From Rubrivivax sp. (GTDB lineage: Bacteria > Pseudomonadota > Gammaproteobacteria > Burkholderiales > Burkholderiaceae_C): a stretch of DNA of 64,000 bases. Positions 10,119 to 17,514 of this stretch are shown one piece after another. The notes below the pieces were generated by a model. The model did no database searches and was not told where the DNA came from. It saw nothing but the letters and a program-made list of their open reading frames with translations. Every line of letters begins with the position of its first letter. Position 1 is the first letter of the stretch. Location of the stretch: NCBI GenBank assembly GCA_027484825.1, contig JAIXSE010000026.1, forward strand, positions 1-64,000, given 5' to 3'. Position numbers and translations under genes: made by a program.

Positions 10119-11072
10119 TCAGAAGGCTGGGCCGGCCTCAGGCCGTGTAGGCGTTGCATGGGCCGAGGCCACTGCCACTGCACCCGCCACCTCCCGCTGC
10201 CAGCACGGCCCCGCATCGTCGATCTTGACGTAGGCGCCTGGCCGGAAACCGACGCGCTGCAGCGCCTCCAGCGCCATTTGCGCTGCAGGCCCTGTCGCCC
10301 CGATGCACCCGCACGACGCATCATCCATCAGCGACGCATACAGCGGCAGCGCGGGCAGCAGGTCCGCCAGATCGCGTCGCCACTTCGGGCCCACACCCGG
10401 TGCCTCGCCCTGCTCCGGCAAAAACCTCGCTCCGAGGCCGCGCCAGAACGGGGACTGGCCCTTGGCATCGCGATGCCCCTGCAACTCCACGTAGACGCTC
10501 ACAGGCGCTGAAAGCGGTGACGGCGCTGAAGGCATCGAGGCCGTTGCGGTGCTTGCGGCCGTTGCTCCCATTGACGCCATGGATGCGGTTGACGCAGTTG
10601 ATGCCGTCGAAGCAGTCGAAGCAGCTGATGCGATTGAAGTCGTCCCCCCCGCCACAATCGCTTGGAGCAGATGCGCCAGCTTCAGCGCCCCTTCCTGCGC
10701 CTGCGGATCCACCGCCAGATCGGTGATCTCGATGGCATCACACAAGTCATTGCCCATCAGCAGGATCTGCTGCGGGTTGTAGAGCTGCAGCTCATCGCTG
10801 ACATGCACCAGCTTGCCGACCCGGAAGTGAAAACGCAGTCCGTCACTGGCCGCTCCAGCCTGTGCCGGTGGCAACGTGACCGCAGGTAGCGCAGGCACCA
10901 CCCGCGCACAGGCCAGCGGCCGGTCGATCTGCGGATCCACCAGCAGCCACAGGGACTGCCCCGGCCCCAGCGTCAGCGACAACGGCTCCCCGAGCTGATT
11001 CACCCAGCCGGCCATCACCGTCCGCCACACCGACGACCAATCCGCCTGACGGTCCACACGCTCAAGCCTCAT
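10119..11072 (-). CDS. Arginine/ornithine N-succinyltransferase subunit, divergent (AruF/AruG type)
   Basis: This 317-residue protein is related to AstA: it keeps FRVGKLVHVSDELQLYN, GQSPFWRGLGARFL and a C-terminal FRPGAYVKIDDAGP block. It is the second subunit beside the clearer AstA upstream. In pseudomonads AruF and AruG together succinylate arginine with succinyl-CoA. The start at 11072 is set by AGGAGG six bases upstream and gives an 11-bp overlap with the preceding gene. Residues about 143-181 are an Ala/Ser/Thr/Met repeat absent from the usual fold. Confidence 0.8.
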   Translation of the reverse strand: MRLERVDRQADWSSVWRTVMAGWVNQLGEPLSLTLGPGQSLWLLVDPQIDRPLACARVVPALPAVTLPPAQAGAASDGLRFHFRVGKLVHVSDELQLYNPQQILLMGNDLCDAIEITDLAVDPQAQEGALKLAHLLQAIVAGGTTSIASAASTASTASTASTASMASMGATAASTATASMPSAPSPLSAPVSVYVELQGHRDAKGQSPFWRGLGARFLPEQGEAPGVGPKWRRDLADLLPALPLYASLMDDASCGCIGATGPAAQMALEALQRVGFRPGAYVKIDDAGPCWQREVAGAVAVASAHATPTRPEAGPAF

Positions 11073-12144
11073 GACCATCCTCCTGCGTGACATCGTCCAG
11101 ATGCAGCGGTGCCACGTCCACCCGCTCGCCGGGCTTCACCCCCAGCCGCCGCGCCGCGTCGCTCGCCGTCGCCAGCGCGCCACCCGTCGGCACAGGCGCC
11201 AGACAGGCCCGGAAGGAACAGCGGTCACCCGCCACCATCAGACCCCAGCCAAGGCCCGCATCAGGCGTCTGACGGGCGCCCGGCGGGGCCGGCTCGTCCT
11301 GCACCGTCAGCGTCCGGGCCGCACGCACCGTGGCGATCTGATCCAGATGCGCCACCACCGTCGGACCGGCATCAAACACATCCACATAGGTATCCGCCTC
11401 AAACCCCTCGCGGAACAGAATCTCGAAGGGCAACTGCCCCACCGGATGCAACTGCCCGATGCTCATCTGCGCCGCTGTCGGCAGCAGTCCGACATACACC
11501 GGCGTGCGCGGCATCAGGTCGGCGATCAGGGACCGGCTGCGCCCTTCGCTCACCCGCTCGGCCTCCGGATAACTCATCTTGAAGAAGCGCTCACCCACCG
11601 CCGACCAGAACGGCGAATGCCCCTGCGCATCGGACACGCCCGGCATTTCCGCGGCCACCCGCGCGCCCGGGAAACGATCGGCAAAGCGCCGGATGAACAG
11701 CAACCGCGCCCGCGACAGCAACTCCGGCGCCACCGTGGCCTCGAATTCCGGCTCAATGAAGAAGGACGTCAGCAGCGTCGCACCGGTCAGGTCATGGCAC
11801 AGATGCAGGGTGTGCATCCGCTTGTTCACATGCAGCCCCTTGGACGCATGCACCATGAATTCATTGCGGTAGCTGTAGAACCGCTCGCGAAAACCGGCGC
11901 TGGCCGCAATGCCGCTGCAGCCGATCACCCGGCCCTGCCATTCCAGCAGGAACAGATAGGACTCTTCTCCGCTGGCCACGTCTTCGGACTGGAAGGACTG
12001 CTCGGCCAGCTCCAGCCGTCGTAGTAGCCGTTCCGGATTCTTGGGTAGCGAGCCGATGCCATGCACACTGGACGCGGCAATCCGCTCCAGCGCCGGCAGA
12101 TCGGCCACGCCCGCCGGGCGCAGCCACAGGTCTTGCGGATTCAT
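11062..12144 (-). CDS. astA: Arginine N-succinyltransferase (AstA/AruG family)
   Basis: This 360-residue GNAT-fold enzyme catalyses arginine plus succinyl-CoA to N2-succinylarginine, the first step of the AST pathway. Recognisable blocks are SLPKNPERLLRRLELA, VHASKGLHVN, HLCHDLTGATLLTSFFI, GHSPFWSAVGERFF and DVFDAGPTV, matching E. coli AstA along its length. It overlaps the upstream regulator gene by four bases and the downstream subunit by 11, so the three are co-translated. AstB, AstC and AstD are not in the window. Confidence 0.9.
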   Translation of the reverse strand: MNPQDLWLRPAGVADLPALERIAASSVHGIGSLPKNPERLLRRLELAEQSFQSEDVASGEESYLFLLEWQGRVIGCSGIAASAGFRERFYSYRNEFMVHASKGLHVNKRMHTLHLCHDLTGATLLTSFFIEPEFEATVAPELLSRARLLFIRRFADRFPGARVAAEMPGVSDAQGHSPFWSAVGERFFKMSYPEAERVSEGRSRSLIADLMPRTPVYVGLLPTAAQMSIGQLHPVGQLPFEILFREGFEADTYVDVFDAGPTVVAHLDQIATVRAARTLTVQDEPAPPGARQTPDAGLGWGLMVAGDRCSFRACLAPVPTGGALATASDAARRLGVKPGERVDVAPLHLDDVTQEDGHEA

Positions 12145-13193
12145 GAATCCTCTCCTGGATCACGGGGGGAGGCCTCAGCCGGTCCACCGGGCGAGCGTTC
12201 CTCGCGAGGGGTGCGGCCAAAGCGCGCCTTGTAGGCATTGGAAAAATGCGGTCCCGACGAAAACCCGCAACTCAGCCCCACCTGCAGGATGGACTGGCCG
12301 CTTTGCAGCAGCAGCCGGCGTGCCCGCTGAAGCCGCAGCTCCAGGTAGTGGCGAGAAGGCAGTGTGTCGAGATGGCGCTTGAACAGCCGCTCCAGCTGAC
12401 GTCGGGAGACGCCGCACAGGCGGGCCACATCCTCGGTGGGCAGCGGCTCGCCCAGGTTGGCTTCCATCAGGACCAGCGCCTCCCTCAGCTTGGGACTGGC
12501 CGTCTGGCTCAGCCGGTTGGGCCGCGGCTGGGATTCATCCCCGGGCCGACCGCGCGCCAGGCCCAGCAGCGGGGCCAGGTCCGGCAGCAGGTGCTCGCCG
12601 TGGCGCTCGCCGATCCAGGCCAGCAAGGCGTCGATCAGGGCGGTGCCGCTGGTGGCGGTCAGCAGCGGGGCGGCCGCCGTGTGGGCCGCCGTGTGGGCCG
12701 TCGCACTGGTCCACAACTGCGTCGTCCACAGGACCTGCGGATATTCGGCCTGCAGCGCTTCGGCGCTGCTCCACGGGCAGGCGGCACGCAAGCCCTCGAG
12801 CAAGCCGGCCTGGGCCAGCAGGCTCACCGCGCTGCCGCTGGCGCACAAGGTGCAGCCCCGGCTCACCAACTGGCGCAGGGCCTCGATCAGCGCGCTGCGC
12901 TCCGTCGGTGCAAGCTCAGCCGCGTCAAAGCCGATGTCGAGATGGGCTTCCTGCCCCACCACCACCATCAGCCCCCAGGGCGATTCCGCCCGCAGCGGCT
13001 CCGTCTCCAGCCGCAGGCCGCCACTCCCGGCCACCACACCGCCCCGAAGCGACAGCACGCGCGGCGCCAGCAGATAGGGCTGGTCCAGCAGATCCGCCAC
13101 CGCCTGCAAGGTGGTCAGCGCCGCGCCCAGCGCCAAGGCCGAGCACCCGGGCAGAACCAGGGCGGCAGTGGGGGCGTAGCGGGCGTCACTCAT
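12141..13193 (-). CDS. GlxA/ArgR-type transcriptional regulator (DJ-1-like domain plus AraC HTH)
   Basis: The protein (about 350 residues) has an N-terminal DJ-1/PfpI-like ligand domain (about 1-190). A C-terminal AraC DNA-binding domain has two HTHs: LPTEDVARLCGVSRRQLERL and ILQVGLSCGFSSGPHFSNAY. The same architecture occurs in Pseudomonas ArgR, the arginine-responsive activator of the aru operon. Its four-base overlap with astA supports control of arginine catabolism. The DJ-1 part contains short TAHTAA repeats. An alternative start lies eight codons upstream; neither has a good ribosome site. Confidence 0.88.
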   Translation of the reverse strand: MSDARYAPTAALVLPGCSALALGAALTTLQAVADLLDQPYLLAPRVLSLRGGVVAGSGGLRLETEPLRAESPWGLMVVVGQEAHLDIGFDAAELAPTERSALIEALRQLVSRGCTLCASGSAVSLLAQAGLLEGLRAACPWSSAEALQAEYPQVLWTTQLWTSATAHTAAHTAAAPLLTATSGTALIDALLAWIGERHGEHLLPDLAPLLGLARGRPGDESQPRPNRLSQTASPKLREALVLMEANLGEPLPTEDVARLCGVSRRQLERLFKRHLDTLPSRHYLELRLQRARRLLLQSGQSILQVGLSCGFSSGPHFSNAYKARFGRTPREERSPGGPAEASPRDPGEDS

Positions 13194-13244
13194 GGGCAGG
13201 CAGCGTACTGGCCGCACTGTAGCGCGGCGGCGAAGCGACGAGGC

Positions 13245-14693
13245 TCACCAGCCCACCCACTGCGGTGCCAGCGTCGGCAAGGCCAGCATGATCAGCGCCA
13301 GCACCACGAAGGCCACCTGCAAGGGCAGCATCCATCGCACCCAGCGGCCGAAGGGGATGCGGGCCAGGCTCAGCACGCCGACGGTGATGCCGGAAGTCGG
13401 GATGATGGGGGTGCTCAGTTCACCGAACTGGAAGGCCAGGATGGCGCTTTGGCGGCTGACATTCACCAGGTCACTCAGCGGCGCCATCACCGGCATGGTC
13501 AGCGCGGCCTGACCGGTGCCGCTGTGAATGAAGAAGTTGATGACGGACTGGATGCCGAACATCTTGTAGAGCGACAGCGTCGCATGCTCGGACGCCACCA
13601 GCGGCGCCAGGCTGTGCAGCAGGCTGTCGATGATCTGCGCGTCCCGCATCAGCACCACCGTGCCCTTGGCCAGCGCAATCACCAGCGCTGTGCCGGCGAG
13701 GTCCTTGGCGCCGGCCAGGAAGTGCTGCACCCAGGCGTCGGCACCCATGCGTGCCAGCAGCCCCACGCCAATGGCCATGGCCAGGAAGACGGCAGCAATC
13801 TCCTCGATGTACCAGCCGAACTTCACCACGCCCACCATCATCGTCACCAGCGTGCCGGCAAAGGCCAGCAGCACCAGGCGCTGGCGCCACTGGATACCGG
13901 TGAAGGCCCGCATGGCCGTCAGGTCCAGGTCGGCGCGGCGGAGCTGGTCGTCCTCGAAGCAGGCACTGGACTGCGGATGCCGACGGATGCGCGCGGCATG
14001 CCACATCAGGAAGGCAATCGTCACCCCGGTGAACAGCAGCCAGCAGACGAAGCGGTAGCCCAGCCCCGAGAACAGCGGCAGCCCCGCAAGACCCTGGGCC
14101 ACGCCCACATTGAAGGGATTGAGGAAGGCGGTGGCAAAACCCACCTGCGAGCCGACAAAGGGAATCGCGACACCGATGAAGGTGTCGTAGCGCAAGGCCA
14201 GCGCCAGCGGCACGAAGATCAACACGAACGGAATCGCCTCTTCGGCCATGCCAAAGGTCGCTCCCCCCAGCGAGAACAGCCCCACAAAACCGGGGATCAA
14301 CAGCGCCCTGACCAGTGCGGACCGCTCATGCGCCTGGGCCACCGACTTGATCAGCGCATCAATGGCCTGGGTGGCTTGCAACACGGCGAAGGCGCCACCG
14401 ACGATCAGCACAAAGCCGATGATCAGCCCGGCCTCGACAAAGCCCTTGATGGGCGCCATCAGCACCGCCGCCACGCCTTGCGGATGACTCGCCACGGCCT
14501 GGTAGGAGGCCGGGTCGATCACCGGCTTGCCGTCCACCATCACCGTGGCGTACTTGCCGCCGGGCACAAACCAGGTGAGCACCGCGATCATCACCAGCAG
14601 GCCGAAGATCAGCACGAAGGTGTTGGGCAGCTTCAAGCGTCCGAGGAGGGACGAGGGCGGCGCAGAGGCGGCCTGCAGGGAGGTTGGCGTCAT
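13245..14693 (-). CDS. YfcC/ArcD-like basic amino acid or C4-dicarboxylate-type carrier
   Basis: This is a membrane protein of about 482 residues with 12 or more hydrophobic segments. It has the YfcC-family signatures VLTWFVPGGKY near the N-terminus, ATFGMAEEAIPF, FLNPFNVGVAQ and FFIHSGTGQAALTMPVMAP. Family members are carriers annotated as arginine/ornithine antiporters or C4-dicarboxylate transporters. Between an AstE-like hydrolase and arginine-catabolism genes it most likely imports arginine or Asp-Arg dipeptide. Substrate is inferred from context. A GTG at 14768 would give an N-terminal extension overlapping the previous gene. Confidence 0.85.
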   Translation of the reverse strand: MTPTSLQAASAPPSSLLGRLKLPNTFVLIFGLLVMIAVLTWFVPGGKYATVMVDGKPVIDPASYQAVASHPQGVAAVLMAPIKGFVEAGLIIGFVLIVGGAFAVLQATQAIDALIKSVAQAHERSALVRALLIPGFVGLFSLGGATFGMAEEAIPFVLIFVPLALALRYDTFIGVAIPFVGSQVGFATAFLNPFNVGVAQGLAGLPLFSGLGYRFVCWLLFTGVTIAFLMWHAARIRRHPQSSACFEDDQLRRADLDLTAMRAFTGIQWRQRLVLLAFAGTLVTMMVGVVKFGWYIEEIAAVFLAMAIGVGLLARMGADAWVQHFLAGAKDLAGTALVIALAKGTVVLMRDAQIIDSLLHSLAPLVASEHATLSLYKMFGIQSVINFFIHSGTGQAALTMPVMAPLSDLVNVSRQSAILAFQFGELSTPIIPTSGITVGVLSLARIPFGRWVRWMLPLQVAFVVLALIMLALPTLAPQWVGW

Positions 14694-14764
14694 GGGAGGG
14701 TGGCAAGCGCGATGGCGATGTAGAGGGCAATGAAGAAGGCGATCGACGGCAATCACACCGTGCT

Positions 14765-15883
14765 TCACGGCGACAACAGCGGCCCGGCCCGGTAAGGGGT
14801 GGGGCCGGCGATCTTGGCCAGGCGCATGCCACGCGTGACCCAGCGCCGGGCAATGCGGGCAAACAGCACCCCGTCCACCTCCGCCCGCACCGGCAGTCGC
14901 AAGCGGCTGGCCGGATCCACGATCTCGGCGATACAGTCCCCGACCTTCACCCGCTCACCGAGCGAGCGCAGGAAGACCAGGATGCCGCTGTCTGGCGCCA
15001 CCAGCGGCTGCACACCCGCCAGCGGCGTGGCCGTGCAGTGCGGAGCAGGCAGCGTGGCCGCCGGACCGGCGATGTGCCCGGTGTCCTGCAGAAACTCGAT
15101 CAGTCCCCGGGCATCTTGAACGGCCAGGCTGTCCTCCACATCGGTCTCGCCGCGCAGCTCCACCGTCGCCGCAAAACAGCCGGCCGCCAGCGGATGCGCC
15201 GGCCCAAGCAGCTCAGGCAGTTCCCACCAGTGGCGGGACAGCGACTCATCAAACGGATCGTCCCCCGAGCATTCACATAGCAGCAATGCCTTCGCGTGCA
15301 GCCGCTGGGCCAGCAGACGCGCGGTGGAAGCCTGCGGCGTGCCCGCATACACATGCAGACAGGCCTGGTGATCGCAGTGCAGGTCCAGCGCAATGTCGGC
15401 ATCCACCGCCAGCAGTTGCAGCAGCTGCTTGAGGGCATCGGTCTCGGTCTGCGGCTGCTGGTCTCTCAGGACCTCCTGGGCGGCCTGGCGCACCCACTGC
15501 GTGTTGATCGCCGCGTCCGCCCCCAGCAGCGGCCGCACCCGCTCCGCGATGCGCGACGTCAGATGCTGGAACTGCCGATTGAAGTTGATGCCCGAGGCCT
15601 GATCGAAGCGGCCATGGTGACTGCCCTGCACCGTCTGGGACAGGCCGATCGGATTGGCCATCGGCACCAGCACGACTTCGCCGGCGATGGCGCCTGTCTC
15701 TTCCAGCCCCTGGAGCATCGCCTGCAGATGATGGGCCACCAGCATGGCGGGCACTTCGTCCGCATGCAGCGACGCCTGGAGATAGGCCTTTCGGCCGCTC
15801 ATCCGCTGGCCAAAATGAAGACTGGTGACAACACGCCGGGTGCCACGCGAGGCGCCGGGCAACTCGTGTTCACGGACTTCCAT
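14765..15883 (-). CDS. M14-family zinc hydrolase, succinylglutamate desuccinylase/aspartoacylase type
   Basis: This 372-residue enzyme has the AstE/AspA active-site set: zinc ligands in LHADE and DLHCDH, the substrate-binding Arg in INFNRQF and a catalytic Glu in ATVELRGETD. It ends in a lipoyl-like beta domain (about 290-365). The ATG follows the cyanophycinase stop by two bases with GGGAGG eight bases upstream, so the two are coupled. Family members cleave an acyl group from an amino acid. The product of cyanophycinase, beta-Asp-Arg, is formally an aminosuccinyl-arginine and a plausible substrate. AstE activity on succinylglutamate is the alternative. Confidence 0.85.
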   Translation of the reverse strand: MEVREHELPGASRGTRRVVTSLHFGQRMSGRKAYLQASLHADEVPAMLVAHHLQAMLQGLEETGAIAGEVVLVPMANPIGLSQTVQGSHHGRFDQASGINFNRQFQHLTSRIAERVRPLLGADAAINTQWVRQAAQEVLRDQQPQTETDALKQLLQLLAVDADIALDLHCDHQACLHVYAGTPQASTARLLAQRLHAKALLLCECSGDDPFDESLSRHWWELPELLGPAHPLAAGCFAATVELRGETDVEDSLAVQDARGLIEFLQDTGHIAGPAATLPAPHCTATPLAGVQPLVAPDSGILVFLRSLGERVKVGDCIAEIVDPASRLRLPVRAEVDGVLFARIARRWVTRGMRLAKIAGPTPYRAGPLLSP

Positions 15884-15885
15884 GC

Positions 15886-17247
15886 TCAAGGCCTCCCGGT
15901 GGGCGACGAGGCCGAAGGAAGGGCCGAAGGAAGGGCCGATAGAGGGGCACCCGATGGGGCAACGATGGGCGCATACATCGGGCTGTTCACCCGCACCGGG
16001 CGCACGTCCAGGTGGACATTCACCACGGTGTAGTCCTCGCCGCCGAAGGCACCGGTGAACCAGCCCCGTGTGTCGGGCCCCTTGTAGAGCCGGAATTCGA
16101 AGCCGGGCTGCCCCCGCACGTCCCCTTGCGGCCCGAGTCGTGCGGCAAGCCCGCGCAGTTCCGAAGCCGGACTGTCGAGCAATTGCGCCATGGCCTGAGC
16201 GATGGTGTTGTCGCCCAGGATATCCGGATAGAACGGCTCGTTCTTGAAATAGGGCTTGAAGTCGGACGCAGCAGGGTCCAGCAGCCCGCTGCTGCGCTTG
16301 GCCTCGGACGCGGTGACCACACCGGTCTTCAGATCAATCCGGTCGCCCCGCTCGAGATAGCTCAGGCGCGCGTTCTGCAGATTGAAGGCCCCCAGCGTTT
16401 GGTCCGTGCGGGCCTCGCGAAGGTCCACGAACAAGGCGCCCCGCGCGCCGATCACCTCGGCCTGATCCGCCTTGATGACGGCCGCACTGTTCTCCTCCAC
16501 GCCCAGCCCCACGCGCAAGCCCTGCGCCACCATCAGCGGCAGCATGCGGCCGATGCGGCCTCGCTTGAGGAAATGCTGGTCGATGAAAAGATCCGGCCCG
16601 ACAAATCCGAGCCCCTGGTCGATCTCTCGTCCCGGCCGCAGTTGTCCGCCCAGCACCTCCATCACATCCTGCGCGTCGCGGAACATCACGCGGCTCATGA
16701 TGGCGGCGCCAGCACTGGTGCCGGCCACCACACCGCCGCGGCGGTAGACCTCCCAGATAGCGTCGAGCATCGGCGTGGGTCTACCGCCGGGCTGGAAGGT
16801 GCCGGTGATGTGCTCCTGCGCACCGCCAGAGAAGAACACGCCCCGCGCCGACCGGACCTTGTCCAGCAGCGCCGGGTCCCGCAGCGCGGCGGCGAGCTGG
16901 TCCGTCGGCAGTTGCGGGCTGATGGCCAGGGCCTCGGCCTTCGCACCGCGCCGGTTTAGCGCGTCAGCGATCTGCGCCGCCGACCGTGTGGGGTTGGCCG
17001 CAGCGGTGCCAAACACCACAAACCGGGCCTGCGGCCCACCGGCTTCGTCCACCACGCGTTGCCACACGGCGTCGTTGTCAAACTTGAGTGCGCCGCCGAT
17101 GACGATGGCGGTCTGCGCGTGCACGCCGACGCTGCCCAGCAGCAGGCCAGCAACCACTGCCCAACGCCTGGGGTGCAGCGTAGATTGACGAACGACACCC
17201 GCCATGGACCGGCCGACGTCCCAGAAAGAACTGCGAGAGATATGCAT
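15886..17247 (-). CDS. Secreted cyanophycinase (peptidase family S51)
   Basis: The protein (about 453 residues) has an exported N-terminus (Arg-Arg then WAVVAGLLLGSVGVHAQ). The S51 core carries VFFSGGAQEHI and the nucleophile Ser in GTSAGAAIMSRVMF, then DQGLGF and FIDQHFLKRGRIGRML. Cyanophycinases cut the multi-L-arginyl-poly-L-aspartate polymer into beta-Asp-Arg dipeptides. Secreted forms resemble CphE of pseudomonads. A C-terminal extension has short Ser-Ala-Leu-Pro repeats. It is the first gene of the minus-strand cluster. A second possible start is at 17205. Confidence 0.9.
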   Translation of the reverse strand: MHISRSSFWDVGRSMAGVVRQSTLHPRRWAVVAGLLLGSVGVHAQTAIVIGGALKFDNDAVWQRVVDEAGGPQARFVVFGTAAANPTRSAAQIADALNRRGAKAEALAISPQLPTDQLAAALRDPALLDKVRSARGVFFSGGAQEHITGTFQPGGRPTPMLDAIWEVYRRGGVVAGTSAGAAIMSRVMFRDAQDVMEVLGGQLRPGREIDQGLGFVGPDLFIDQHFLKRGRIGRMLPLMVAQGLRVGLGVEENSAAVIKADQAEVIGARGALFVDLREARTDQTLGAFNLQNARLSYLERGDRIDLKTGVVTASEAKRSSGLLDPAASDFKPYFKNEPFYPDILGDNTIAQAMAQLLDSPASELRGLAARLGPQGDVRGQPGFEFRLYKGPDTRGWFTGAFGGEDYTVVNVHLDVRPVRVNSPMYAPIVAPSGAPLSALPSALPSASSPTGRP

Positions 17248-17514
17248 GGCCCGATGGTGCAACTGCACCGCCGGAATGCAGACAGGGTTGCACCTGAGTG
17301 GTGGATTCCCTGCAAGGCTTTGTCGCAATGCTGCAAGGAGGGGGTGCGGACGACAAGCCCGTGGCCACGCCGCTTGCAGCGAAGCGACGCGGTCTTGCGT
17401 TGGAGCGACGGCCTCACCAAAACCCGGTGTGTCGCGGTGGACACCGACTTCTAGAGTGCATCGCAAGGACGGCATGGCGCCGGCCTGAGCCTCCCCCAAC
17501 TACCCGAGTTCGTC
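17248..17514. promoter_or_regulatory. Divergent intergenic region, cyanophycinase / TonB receptor
   Basis: The 267-bp space between the two divergent genes must hold both promoters and, by inference, sites for the cluster regulator. I could not pick out a convincing -35/-10 pair or palindrome. Confidence 0.5.

Noticed and set aside
10119-12144. Two AstA-like genes as a duplication with one pseudogene
   Set aside because: Both frames are intact, overlap in coupled fashion and fit the known two-subunit AruF/AruG enzyme.
12246-14723. Very long open frame on the plus strand opposite the regulator and carrier genes
   Set aside because: Composition is Gln/His/Arg-rich with no domain, and both strands' true genes are recognisable families; high GC opens antisense frames.
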